Part shown: piece by piece, positions 52,162 to 64,000 of the stretch
How the letters are laid out: every line of letters begins with the position of its first letter
How positions within the stretch are numbered: the first letter of the stretch is position 1
Source of the DNA: Dipetalonema caudispina
Taxonomy: Eukaryota > Nematoda > Chromadorea > Rhabditida > Onchocercidae
Assembly: GCA_013365325.1 (NCBI GenBank)
Contig: JABVXV010000010.1
Coordinates: 248,001 to 312,000, forward strand
Direction: 5' to 3'
Length of the DNA: 64,000 nt
Made by a program: the position numbers and the translations under genes
Notes under the pieces: generated by a model
What the model saw: the letters and a program-made list of their open reading frames with translations, nothing else
Told to the model about the DNA's origin: nothing
Databases searched by the model: none

Positions 52162-55100
52162 ACTTTCACAATTAATAGCAATAATTTAATTCTTATCCAT
52201 GAAATTGTTAAAATTTGCAGCATGTTTAAAGTATACAGATGAACAATTTTATTTGAACAACAGGAAAAAAAATTCATCGAATTGAACATGCACAATCTCC
52301 TCATCGTACTGGAATGTCCTTCTTGCTTTGATTTTTTCATTTGATTTTGATTTCTAAATATTTGGTTGCTGTATCATTACTGTAGTACAGTTTTCAAAAT
52401 ATTGTTAACTTAACTTGTATGACTTGGCACTTTTTTTGATCATTTCGGGCTCAAGGTGTTCATTTGTCACTGTACATATTCACCGTAAAATCGGCACTAT
52501 TCTTCAATCAAGGACAATGGATGAGAATTCGATATCTATGGGTTATACTTCTTCAATTTTCTCATATATATTTCATTTTTCCGGATTCATTATTGTGCCA
52601 CATGTATTTGGCCATGTGAAATGCTATATTGGGACTCCTACGAAAGTTTAAACATATTGTAAATGGAATGTTTCGGTAATTTGGTTCTTGTGAAAAAAGT
52701 TGGAAGATGATCAGCTAAACTAATTTTTGGAGGAACCCCAATCTACCATCAAGCTATCTAATCTCTCGCCTGTACGAACTTTTGTTGATGAGAAATAAAC
52801 TAATTAAAAATTTTTGGTGTATGAATACATAACTTATGATGATGTTTCATATCCTTTTACTATTGCGACTAAAGCACTGAAAGCAGTGGAATTTCGAGGA
52901 AATACAGGAGATATTTCAATTTGTTAGACCAGAAAATGGACAAAGATTTGAGATGATGATATAATGGATGAGATTGATTAAAGTTGAGGGTACAACGTAG
53001 AAAAATATTAATTTTAAAATGCAAAATCTCTAAAGCAAGAATTCCACAAACGTTTTGATGCTCACTTAAGTATAGTTTTCCCAACAAAAAGGAGCAAAAA
53101 CTTGGAAGATACTACTTTTCTGTTTACTTTAGAAGGCTAATATGTCTAAGGATTCGTGAATTTCACAGAAATTGAGTCAAATTGAGAGTTAATTAAATTC
53201 TATCTTTGTTAAATGTTTGTCACTTGGGATTGATGTTAAATCAATTAATGTCTAAGGATGTAAATAAGGAAAAGTTGACAATAAGGCTTTTCATGCAATA
53301 TCCATCACATTACAACTATATCTTATATATATATAAACTATGCTTGAAGTAACTTCAAAAGAAAATTTGATGCGAAGAGCACGAAGATGATATTAAATAG
53401 GGATATATCAACTCCATGACGTTTTCTATCATGTTTGAAAAATTTTTGAAAATTATATGCATCAGATCAGCATTGTTGACATATTTACTGCTTACAATAA
53501 AACTCATTCATGTTATGCCACGGAAAGCTTAAGTTGAATAATTCGGAGATTGAAAATTCGTATGTAGAAAAGCCAGCCAAGATTTTTGGATTTTACAAGA
53601 GACGATGATCAGCAAGGGACAGTTTTTTGTGTTATCCTTAATGGTAAGCAAATAATTTTCCATGTGATACTATTTTATGGAATTTGAAGAAGAGGAACTG
53701 TTCAATTGAGCAGATGTACTGCTTTCTCTTTTTATATTCAACCTCGAGAATAACGTTAATCTATACTTAATAAGAAGTAATATGAAGCCCAAAATAACTT
53801 TTATAAAACTTTTCATCAGGTACTCAAAAAATCTATACGATATGTAAATCGTTTTTAATCCAGAAATATATTTCATGCAAATGTTTTAACGATTTTTTCT
53901 TATTAAATATCACATCAAGTTATGTTTAATAAAATTTAAAAAAAAAAAAAAAGAAAGAAAACAATGAAGAATAGAGAAATGAGGAACAAAATGAAGAAAT
54001 CAAGAAATAGAAGTGGGAACATAAAATTAGATAGAATGATAAATGAAATAAATCATGCTGCCTGAGTGTTTAATGCATTTCTGAGCTATAAGCCTTCGTT
54101 GGATTTTTCTTTTCCTCCAGTTTTATTTCATACTCGAACTTTCTGGAACACTTTGTATTCTATTACTTATTTCTAATAAAATCTGATTTCATCATAAGGA
54201 TTTTGATAAATTTTTGTAGTTTCTGTTGCTATAATTTCCAAACTCTTAATTACTTCTTTTCTGTTTTAAAATTTTTGCTTGTAGTACGATTGGCAGTGTA
54301 ACTTTTTTTCTTATTTATGGATCATAAATATTTTTCAACAAATATTATCAGTTTCATTATTCTTGATTCAGCATTCATAGATATCCTGGAGCGGATTTCT
54401 CAATGATGATCAGTGGTGGAGTAAACTAATTCCTGCTCTCGCTTCGTTGGATATTTCTGATCAATGATAAAGTCGTCATTTTTTTTACTAGATAATACAA
54501 AAAGAATGAAGTTTCAGTTATTTATATCCAATTTTTCAAATTATTCAACTTCACGATTTTTGAAACAAATACATTTTACTGAAAAAGGGCTGTGCTATTC
54601 CCAAAGATATCAATACAGTGAATTCAGCAATTGTAATAGGAACGGATACAATTAGGTTACTAACAGTGATGGAAACTTTTTTCATCGCCTGCGATTTAGT
54701 ATGTACTAAAATCAATTTTTACAATGATCAATAGCGCTAAGCAATGCAAGAATGATTTCCACACAATCTTCGTTATATTATCAACAGATCTTTGACAAAG
54801 AAAGTCAATATCAATGATTCTGTTTAATACTAATCACTATTATTCATACATCTTGCAGTTTTTGACTTAAGCATAATTCACAAGACTACCGCTACTCGTC
54901 TTTTATTGATTCAGATGAGTGATAGATGAGCAAACACAAATGTATCACCCACAAAAAAATACTTAAAAAACAAATGTTAGAAAATGCTAATATCACATTT
55001 CAAGCAACGACGTAAGCAATTTTGATGAATCGTAGTGATAAGGAATTGATCAAAAATCATGCCAAAATCCAGTTATCAAATTATTTACTTGGGAACAAAA

Positions 55101-55586
55101 GGAGATTTTGTTTACTTATTTCATCTTGAAGTCCTATAAATAAAATATAGTAAAGGCTGTTGTATTCATAATTGTCACTTATCACCAGTTAACAAAATAC
55201 AAATAGGTAGGTGAAATAAGTAAGTATAAATATACTCATTAAATGGTCACATAGCTTTCATTTGGTTTCAATCACAACTCTTTATTTGGCTATTCCGTCT
55301 ATCGTTGTTGGTAGGAAAGTAACGAAAAGACAAATGAAACTTCCTAGTTTCATTTTTTAAAGCTGTCTGAAACATTCATCAAAACGAATTGTAATGTCAA
55401 ATAGTTCCAAACGAAACAGTATTAGTTTAATAAAAATTAAACTATAATTGAAATTTATTGAAAACGTTATTTTGTCATTTGTGAAGAACAATATTTAGTA
55501 CATTGCATACGTTCTGAATCGTGTTTTCAGATCTTGCCTTAACCTTTTTACCTATATCTTAGCTTTGAAATTAAGAATTAATTTTC

Positions 55587-55614
55587 TTTTTTTTTTTTTT
55601 TTTTTTTTTTTTTT
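55587..55614. repeat. Homopolymer T28
   Basis: An uninterrupted run of 28 T after a TTTTC interruption; intergenic. Confidence 0.85.
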
Positions 55615-56506
55615 GAAGGGAAAGAATTATTTAAGGAAGGGTAAGAAGAGAAGAGGAGAAAATAATTGATGTGAGACCTTTGTAAAGTTTACCACATACT
55701 TAGAATTAGGCATTGGGATTCCCAATGAACAACCTAAAGTGGAATTTAAAGCTGAAAATTTGCACAATTTGTTATTCTCATGCATCAAGGAAATAAATAC
55801 GGCAATGACATTTCAAATTCACTGTAGCTTTTTGTTAGAGATAAAAATTTTCAAATTTCAGGTTAAATCATTCGTTACAGAAATATATGATAGAAAGAGA
55901 CATGTCACACACAGTTGATTGTTTTAAGTGAAAAATGGTTTGTAAATAACGGAAAACTTTGATCTTGTTATAAGTGATGGAGAGTTCAGTAAATAGTGAT
56001 GAAGTTTAATGTTATTTTGAGTGGAATAGGATAGAACTTTGATGTTTTATAGAGCTTTTTTTTTTTTCTTGTCAGCTGAAAGTAAAATTTATGATACAAC
56101 AGCTGTAATATTATAACACCAACTTAGTTTACTGTGCAGTTTATTCCATCCAGACGCTTTACTTTTTTCTTGATATACGTCACTTCCGTATCATTTCGAA
56201 TGGTTTTCATGTTTTTTATAAATATGAAATTAGAAGTATGTTTTGTTAAGGTTATAATATTGTTATATGTATGTAATTGTTTAACTGATCAGATAGTTTT
56301 TGTCTGTTCTCAAAAAAGCGAAAAAAATTCAGAAATTTTACTGATTGTTTCATGTGAAAAAGGAACTTATCAGTTACGAGTACTTTTTTTGCTCTTCCGA
56401 GAAGGAGAATGTTGATAAAAATAAGAGGAAAAAAAGTATATTATAATAAGATAACAATTCTGTACTGCCTTTTGGATTTAATTAAACTATGTAACAAAAT
56501 TTAGGT

Positions 56507-56562
56507 TGTTTTATGAAAACAAATAATATCAAACGTGTTTTATGAAAACAAATAATATCAAA
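56507..56562. repeat. 29-bp tandem duplication
   Basis: The 27-base unit that begins TGTTTTATGAAAACAAATAA occurs twice with no mismatch, offset by 29 bases and separated by CG. A recent local duplication. Confidence 0.9.
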
Positions 56563-56760
56563 GTACGAACGCAATATCGGTTTCTGATACTAAGAACTGA
56601 TTCAATAACTTCAATTAGGTGACAAATGCTTTACAGACTAATTAGAAAGAAATGTTATGTGTTTTCTGTTGAACGTTATCGAGAATAATATGTCAAGAGA
56701 AAGCATTCATTATTGAACAAGATATCTAGAGAGTGGTACTTGTGAGTTTGCTTAGTTCAC

Positions 56761-56782
56761 TCTCTCTCTCTCTCTCTCTCTC
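56761..56782. repeat. (TC)11 dinucleotide repeat
   Basis: A perfect TC run about 30 bases upstream of the inverted repeat at 56812-56906. Confidence 0.9.
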
Positions 56783-56811
56783 CCATCACTTATCAGAGAC
56801 TTATGAAATGA

Positions 56812-56906
56812 AACAACCTTTCCACTAATCATCAGAAATGACATCACTTTTGTTCATAGGACACAAAATATTTCAAAAGTCTGATGATTAATGCGTAAAG
56901 GTTGTT
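56812..56906. repeat. Imperfect inverted repeat, stem-loop
   Basis: The left arm 56812-56836 (AACAACCTTT, CCAC, TAATCATCAGA) pairs with the right arm 56880-56906 (TCTGATGATTA, ATGCGT, AAAGGTTGTT). That is 11 and 10 perfect base pairs around a small internal loop. An inner ACTTTTG/CAAAAGT pair (56846-56852 and 56874-56880) continues the stem. It could be a MITE remnant or a small-RNA hairpin. No coding content. Confidence 0.75.
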
Positions 56907-58818
56907 CGTAACAATGTGAGTAGTACACTCTTTTTGGATTCTTCCTGGATTTCCCTCTCTCTCTCCCTCCTTTTTGATGTTCGTTATTAAATTTATTTTT
57001 TGTAAATTTCTATCTACTTTTCGATTCTTTTCCCTTTCAAAGTAAAAAGCTGAACAAAAGCCATAAAAAATACAAGTGCGGCTTTATTATTTCTGCTATA
57101 GCATCTATATATTTTATGATGGGTTATTTTTCACTGGGAAGCTAATAGAGAATTAAGGTTGCTTACATTCCGATTTAAATTCATTCACTTAACTTCGCTA
57201 ATGTATTACGTTAAGAAAGTGATAAACTGAGGAAGATCTGACAATTGTCACTTCATCACAGATCGGGATTCCTAATTACTTGGTTTTACTTAGTTGCTTA
57301 CCGGATGAAACCGATCTTTCTATAATCTTTTTTGTGGATTTTTTTTTTCTGGATTGCTGAAATCTCTTTTCATTTGTGGTTGTGCTAGAGAAATGAGAAG
57401 ATTGGATTGTATCCGAGCTATTGGAGCATATTGTTGGAAGTATCAAATAAATTCTCTAACTCAAATTGCAAAAATTAGTGGATGAATCGAATAGAATGAT
57501 TTGGCAACTAATGTGATGGCTTTATTTTATGAGGCTCATGTACAAGGTTTCTAGGAGAGTTCCTAATTTTTTGTTAGTTGACTAGAGCCAAGTCTCAAGC
57601 GAAATAAGTTTCCAGGCATGAACAGTTGAGATAGAAGAATGCTTGAAAGCAAATATTTCTGAATTAATTTTTTAATTTTTTAGGATAAAACTTCTAAAAC
57701 TCTAATCTACGGTAATGATTCTTTCAATTTTAGCAAATTTTCTTAACACTAAGCGGTAACTGCGAATCATTTCTGCATCGATTCATCTTTTAAAATCCGT
57801 TTTTTTGTTGTTTACTTATTTACTGCATGTATTAGTTTCAAGAATGCATTGTATATACATTATGGTCACATTCATGGATTAAGTTGGTGTAGTTCGGTTT
57901 TTATGGTTGATGTTCCATCATTATCAGGCTCAAGTTATTCGGAAAGGTTAAATAAATAGGTGTGAGAAGGAATCTCTCATTTCCTGTCCTTTTTTTAATG
58001 GTCAACAGACTCTATTGTTGCATTAGATTTAAATTCATCGGTCTGCATCTAACTTTTCTGAATCAGTATCGAAAAACGTAAAACTGGTTACCAATTGAAG
58101 ATTCAAACGAATGGAGATAACACAATCGTATGACGACCAGTGAAGTTCAGAAAACTAGAAAAATGGATACGCAAATCAATGAATAAACAAAAAAGAAGAG
58201 TTCGGTAACCATTCCTGAGTAGCTCTCATACATACTCGCCGTGATCTTGGTTGGATATCTTGCATTCAACGGGTGAAATGGTTAAAAAGATGCAATTCAA
58301 CAGATTAATTTTTCTATAGGAAATCACTCCTTACAGCAACACAAATTTTTGTCATCAATTTTGGATCCAAAAAAATGGGAGTAAAGCGATCAATTAATAT
58401 TAGCCATTAATTAACATTCGTTATACCTTTTCTTTTCAAATCAATACTGCAGGAATATTTTTTGAAAAATTGAACAAAAGGATTGAAACGACCGCAGTCT
58501 TCTTGTTCGGTAGTCACCGAATGTTTTCTTCTCTTACCAAATTTGCAGTAATTTCAAGAATTCGTTCAGCTAGCAAATAGCTGCAATGACGAGAACATAT
58601 CCTGCTGCCACTATCAAATGTTGTTTTCTCGCGACTTCCCTTTCATTGCTTATATGTATGCTTTCTCTGGTTGTTAAAAACGTTGTGGCTTTTATTATTT
58701 TCGCTTTTAAAAGTGAACGTGGAAAATTTTGATCACATTGCGATTTAATGTAGTAATCGATTTTTTTTTTTTGTCTCATAATAAAAATATAGATTTGTTG
58801 TGACGGAAGATGAACGAT

Positions 58819-58885
58819 CCTCTTGCCCTAAACAGTGAGACACCAGAACAACGGTCTGAAATGTTCTGGTAGATCGGGCAAGAGG
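58819..58885. repeat. Nested hairpin-forming inverted repeat
   Basis: The outer stem CCTCTTGCCC (58819-58828) with GGGCAAGAGG (58876-58885) is 10 perfect pairs. The inner stem CCAGAACA (58843-58850) with TGTTCTGG (58862-58869) is 8 perfect pairs closing an 11-base loop. The internal loop is asymmetric, 14 against 6 bases. The stems are GC-richer than the surroundings, suggesting selection on structure. The family is unknown. Confidence 0.75.
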
Positions 58886-61800
58886 TAACACATATCAGCA
58901 CTGTTAGTGATGGAATTTTCTGTTTCTTTCATCTATTTTTCTTCTATTGCCGTGAAAATTTGTGTAGTGAGATTTCAAATTTATGTCCAAAACATCTGAC
59001 GTTATCCATACAAGTCGTAATTCTTTGTGAAAAATATTGGTTTTCTCATTCTTTTTTCTCGATATTTCTTCACGATTTGTCGAGAATAATTATTTGTTTA
59101 TGAATGGTAAAACGTTGAAGTTGAAATTTCTGTTAAATCAAAAAAACTGGCAAGAAAATTTTCAACGATGAGATCAGAAATTTAAAATTTGTTCGTATCC
59201 AAATTTTTATCATTTTTTCAAGTAGCTGATTTTACTATGTTGGCATTGAAAACGCATCCTAATTTTATGCTGAAATGTCCTTTTTTAAGCTTTAGAGTCG
59301 TTAATTTGTATAAAGATGAGCCTAATTTGTGTGAAGTACTACCACCCTTGTTCAATTATAATGCTCTTATGATAATTTTTTCCCTAAATGAAAAAATTCT
59401 CGGGTGCTTTTTACTTTCTCTTCTATCTTGTCGCCATACTCAACACCATCGATTTGTACTCAGCAAAGATTTGAAGCTGTCAGGTGTTTCCACACTAATG
59501 CGCAGATTGCACTGTTTCATTTTCTTAAGTCACTCTTCTTCTGGTAATTTTTTTTTTTTTTTTTTTTCATATTTTCACTATGTTTGCATTTTCCTCCGAA
59601 ATTCTCAACTTCACTTCCTTACGATCACTAACATTTCAAAATATTTTGGAAATGAACTTCAATATTTCATCATATTAGGTCTGTGTATAAGATTAACAGG
59701 TGGACTGTTGGAACTGAGTCCAAAAATTCCCTTTGTGAAATCAAAAAAAAAAATTCTGATAACATCCGAGTTTTTCTATCGTGTTGTTTAAGGCGTATAC
59801 GTAAAATTTCTATTTCAAATCCTTAATGATAAAAAGCTTTCCATTTTTCCCTAAGATTTTTGGAATTGTTCAAAGAAATATTGTAATAGCGATACAAAAT
59901 AATTAAGTCACTTACGGTGAACTTGTTCTACTATAGTTCTCAATCTTAAGTTTTGTTAAAGCAGTTTGGCCTCGTAGTTTGTATGCCAATCTTCTTAGAG
60001 GGTACCAAAGGACTTTTTCAATTCTTTCTGCTTATCCTCTTAGCAACGAAAATGGCCATAACCAGGAAATCACCAAGAAAAGAATTGAACAAAATTAATA
60101 TAATAAGTAAAAAGCAATTCAACTTTTATATATACGTATATATATTGCATGCATATAGGTTAATTTTTTTGTTTCCTTCCGTTTTCTCGACGATAAAAGA
60201 GTTGAAATCAATTTTTATTCTAAATGTAAAATATTTGTTCCCTCCCACAGCTAAAATTCAGTCCTTTCCTAACCAAAGATTTACAACCAACAAATGCATC
60301 AATTACACGGCGATATACTGTTTGATAAAGCATGAAAATGTTTACTGAATATAAGATACGTCAATTGTTGCTAAATTCTTTTTTTTTTTAGAAAAAGACA
60401 TTTTTTTATTTGAAACTTGTTCTATCTCCCATCTTCTACTATTGCAACAAAATGTTCTGTCAGGATAACTGGAAATCATTAACTTATAAATTTCCACCCA
60501 TATTTTTTCTGTGCTGAAAAATTTTGTGAAATTTAAACGGTAATCTAAAAAAAAAAGCAAAATCCGGACAAGTAATGCAATATTTGATAAATGTCCGGAT
60601 AGGTAATGCAAGTTTACTCGAGACTGTTCTGTTGCCGCAGTATATTGTATAGGTCAAATGTCATAGATCTGCGATCATTTTTAGTTACGAAACTTTTACA
60701 TTTTTTAATAAGTAATGGTATGCATTTATTTCTAGCACCTTTTGAGGACGAAATTCCGAATTTTAAACTTTTTTATATTCGTATAATTTTCAAAAATAAT
60801 AAATCATCTTCAAATTGTTTCCTCTGCAAACGGTTTTTTTATACTTCGTTAAATTTATTTATCGATTTCATTGTGCAGTTCATTCTGTTATTTTCAAAAT
60901 GATGGGAAATGACTTTTTCCAATTTTTTTTTTGTTTTTTTTTTTTTTTTTCTTGTCTCTGTAATAAAGCCTTCTTCGGCAACAGGCAAAAGAACGATATT
61001 CTTTTCTTTCATTTAAATTACAAATGTAAAAAACGATGGTGCCAGCGTCTCCGACAAATTTTTTTGCAATGCCTTACTTTCTATACCTGAATTTTCAACA
61101 ACTACTTACACTTGCTATCCTCTGCATACGGCATCTTTCTCTTTCTAACATTTTATGAGTGTTTCTAATAATCTTTTGAATGTTATTCTTTTTTATCGTC
61201 ATTTCAAAAATTCAAAAATTTTTTGGATGCTTATAGAGTAACATTCTGGTGATGTTAAAGACATTCTGCATTAAAAGTTCCCACCAGACCATTGAATTCC
61301 TCGGGAAACTCTAGAAAATTGAACAAATTCTCCTTGCTTATACAAATATATTCGACCTGATAGAGCAACACTCAGCCAGCAACAGACGATACAAACTGTT
61401 ACATTTGGCTCTTTCAGATATCTGGCTAAATATCGCTACCCTTATTCATGCCGTTGTGTTGCGTATTTTCAATAATGGTATTTTTTCAAGTTCCACGCTA
61501 CAAATTTGTCACTAAATGAAAAATTTGTCAATCCTGGCACCGGAACTATTTATTTCTGCGATCCTACTAAAAATCGGTAATTCGAACTTGAAAGTTTGTG
61601 ATCAGATTCAAATTCATTTAATTCAATAAGAAATAGAAGAACTCAAAACAATGAAATTTCTGCTGTGCCTTGTGGCTGACAACATTTTGTAGAAACAATA
61701 GAATTTTTCATAATTTTATTTTAATTTTGCAATATTTTATTTCAAACACTCTGAAATTGTCACGTGATCTATGAATCTGCGTGTAACGATAAAATAAGGA

Positions 61801-63075
61801 TGAATTTAGCATTAACAAAGCTATTTGTCGTTTAATGAGTAGTAATATGATTACAAATTTAGAACCCATTTTCCTATTTTCGTGCTCTATTATTTTTGCA
61901 CCTAATTAGACAAAGAATCATCACTCACCAAATAAGTGAAGTCCATATTAATTAAAGAAGTCGAAGAATAAATCTTGAAAAGATGTGTAAAATTCTAAAT
62001 TCAGAGACCGAAGGGTGACTTTTACAGGTGAACTGATTGGTAGTTGAACGAAGGTAAAGGTCTATAACATAACAAGTTTTGTAGTGTTGAAAGATCGTTG
62101 CCTAAATATGGTAAGTGAATAATGATTAATATGAGGTGATTGTATTTTTAATACTTTTATTCCTGAAATAGTATCTAATGAAACATCAAACACTGAAATT
62201 CATACCAATATTTTAATTTTAATCAAATTTGATGATTCGTACTTTTTTACTTCAATTCGAAACTTTTCGGATGAATTTCTTCTCCTTGAAATACGACACG
62301 AACATTTTTTTATCGAAAAAAAAAATTTTCCCCTGAATTCGTAAAACTTCCGTAGTTTAAGCAGAAATATCCTGTGTTAGAGTGCATTTCACATCACAGT
62401 TTCAACAGGCCAGAACAACTGCTTTTGCTTTTTTTTTTCTTTTAGCCTTAAGATTTAAAACTTCACCTACGATTAGGATGAAAAGGATGAAGGAAGAGAA
62501 GCTATGGTTTATGGTTTATAGGTGGTAAGTCTAAAGGATCCATATAACAAAACTCCACCATTTATCCATGAGTTCCGAACATAGCAAACAGCTTTGCAAG
62601 AGTTCCCACATCCATTCGAGCTTATCTTTCTCTTTCATTCATTTTCTTTGATGAACAGTTATTACCTATCTTTTACCTCTCAGTTAATTTGCTTGCTTCC
62701 GTTATGCTTCCCAATTTATCGGATACATTTTCAATCACTTTAATTTAATCTTTTTCATTATTTGTTTGTTGCTAATCCATTCCAATCCATACTCTTTCGC
62801 TTCGCTGCTCTTTTGTTAAGATGATAGTTCACATTTCAATAAATACAAAATCGCTTCTACGCTTCAATTTAAAAATCTACTATCTCTTGCGATCTTAATT
62901 TTTCGCTTTATTTTGACAAGAATTAAGCACACTTACACTTACAGTGTTTAATTAAATTAAAATCAACCAGGAAGTATTGAAAATAATGAAGTGAGCGTAC
63001 AAAGGAATTACTAAATGTTGCATGAACCTAAAATAACCATTGTTATATGTAATATACTTCTTACATTTGTTTCAG

Positions 63076-63276
63076 AATCCTTACTTTTACAAAACTTTCT
63101 TGCTTTCACTTATCAATATGGCATGGGAAGATGAGGAACAAACTTGTCCTGAATGTTTCTTATCATATAACTTGAATGAAATCTTTTACAAAAAATTTTT
63201 GAGTTGTAAAATAACACGTGACAAAAAACATTACAGTAATTCGATAGATTATAGTATGATGAAAAATATGGTGTAA
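63076..63276 (+). CDS. Candidate exon or small gene with a CPEC motif
   Basis: A strong acceptor, ACATTTGTTTCAG (ending 63075), opens a frame of 66 codons to TAA at 63274-63276. An internal ATG at 63118 would give a 52-residue protein starting MAWEDEEQTCPECFLSYNLN. The CPEC pair and later KKFLSCK hint at metal binding but are not a complete zinc finger. It could be a spliced-leader first exon continuing at AC|AGTAATT-like donors, or a last exon. No family is recognised. Confidence 0.28.
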   Translation, partial: NPYFYKTFLLSLINMAWEDEEQTCPECFLSYNLNEIFYKKFLSCKITRDKKHYSNSIDYSMMKNMV

Positions 63277-63880
63277 TTTCCTTCCAAATGCTCCAGTTCT
63301 ATACGAAAAAGAATCAGTAGTTTCGTTAACTAAAGGCATGCACCTGAATTTCTACTTTTATGGATGAAAATAGTTATAGACTAGATAACTGATAAATTAT
63401 TAAGTAATTTAAGCAACCAAAAAGAAAAGAAAAAACTGAGGAATTAGATTGATCTCCTACAAACGTCAAATACTATCTTGAAAAAATTATATAAAATTAG
63501 ATTGTGATAATGATAGGTAAGATCAAAAATTTCCCATGATATTTTTCATTTTAAAATAGCAGTGATAGAATATAGGAGAGTTGAAAACGGTAAAATGATA
63601 ATGTCTGCAGGTTGTTTTACGATGAATTCACCTGTCAGATCATTCCGCTTAATCTACCTGCTGTTTACTGGTAGAATTAATTTATCTAAACAGTACAATA
63701 TGCGACTTTTCCTATAAGTGAAAGAAACAACATAAGCAGGAATGGTAATTAATAGCTTAAAAGAAAATAATAATACTTTAATATTGCTTCAATATATCCT
63801 CAATACATGTCTTCACATGTATACATTACACGTAAATCACTTCATATCGTACAGCTAAATATGTAAATATCGTCATGTCT

Positions 63881-63924
63881 AGTAATAAGTCATATTTCAT
63901 ATAGTAATAAGTCATATTTCATAC
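63881..63924. repeat. 22-bp tandem duplication
   Basis: AGTAATAAGTCATATTTCAT plus two bases occurs twice in direct tandem with one mismatch at the end. Confidence 0.9.
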
Positions 63925-64000
63925 ATTTCGCGTTATTTTTTAGTATGATTGTCTTTGTCATTAAAAGTGTTTTCCCTTATTCGCAGATATTTCACGATCA

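Larger units (their letters stand above)
52162..64000. other. Intergenic AT-rich region to the right edge
   Basis: No gene I can name. It holds an AATAAA at 52794-52799, T28 at 55587-55614 and a 29-bp tandem duplication at 56507-56562. It also has (TC)11 at 56761-56782, two inverted repeats at 56812-56906 and 58819-58885, and a T-rich strand with long low-complexity ORFs at 59189-61090. An acceptor-led open block lies at 63076-63276 and a 22-bp tandem duplication at 63881-63924. Confidence 0.55.

Overview
The window is AT-rich eukaryotic DNA (roughly 70% A+T by eye). It has intron-rich genes, short (T)nCAG or TTTAG splice acceptors and many homopolymer T/A tracts. The encoded proteins are closest to nematode families, so this is most likely a parasitic nematode nuclear chromosome. 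The composition and the 100-500 bp introns fit a filarial-type clade III genome, but that assignment is inference. All three genes I am sure of lie on the + strand.

Left (1-6.7 kb): the last 21 coding exons of a SAD-1/BRSK family Ser/Thr kinase. The 5' exons lie outside the window. The kinase domain from the alpha-C helix onward, the variable linker, the C-terminal KA1-like region and the tail are all readable. Several of its splice donors are not GT.

Middle (24.2-39.6 kb): a complete 20-exon gene for a nephrin/SYG-2-type cell-adhesion receptor. It has a signal peptide, seven recognisable Ig domains, one FN3 domain, one transmembrane segment and a cytoplasmic tail. One intron uses a GCAAGT donor, and there is a possible cassette exon between the last Ig domain and the FN3 domain.

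Right (49.9-52.2 kb): a small gene for an RIIa-domain plus IQ-motif protein (SPA17-like). It has evidence for a short and a long 3' end.

The rest (about 6.9-24.1, 39.8-49.9 and 52.2-64 kb) is mostly AT-rich intergenic DNA with homopolymers and simple repeats. Within it I mark low-confidence candidate exons or small genes: a phase-consistent three-exon small gene at 10.4-12.5 kb, an acceptor-led open block at 63.1 kb, a block with one in-frame TGA at 47.7-47.9 kb, and minus-strand ORFs at 18.5, 20.4 and 29.2 kb. I also mark two hairpin-forming inverted repeats at 56.8 and 58.8 kb.

SAD-1 and SYG-2 both act in synapse formation in C. elegans, so the left and middle genes are functionally related neighbours. 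They are about 17 kb apart and do not look like an operon. I found no transposase or reverse transcriptase, tRNA, rRNA, CRISPR array or prokaryotic insertion. I see no clear evidence of an undescribed multi-gene system.
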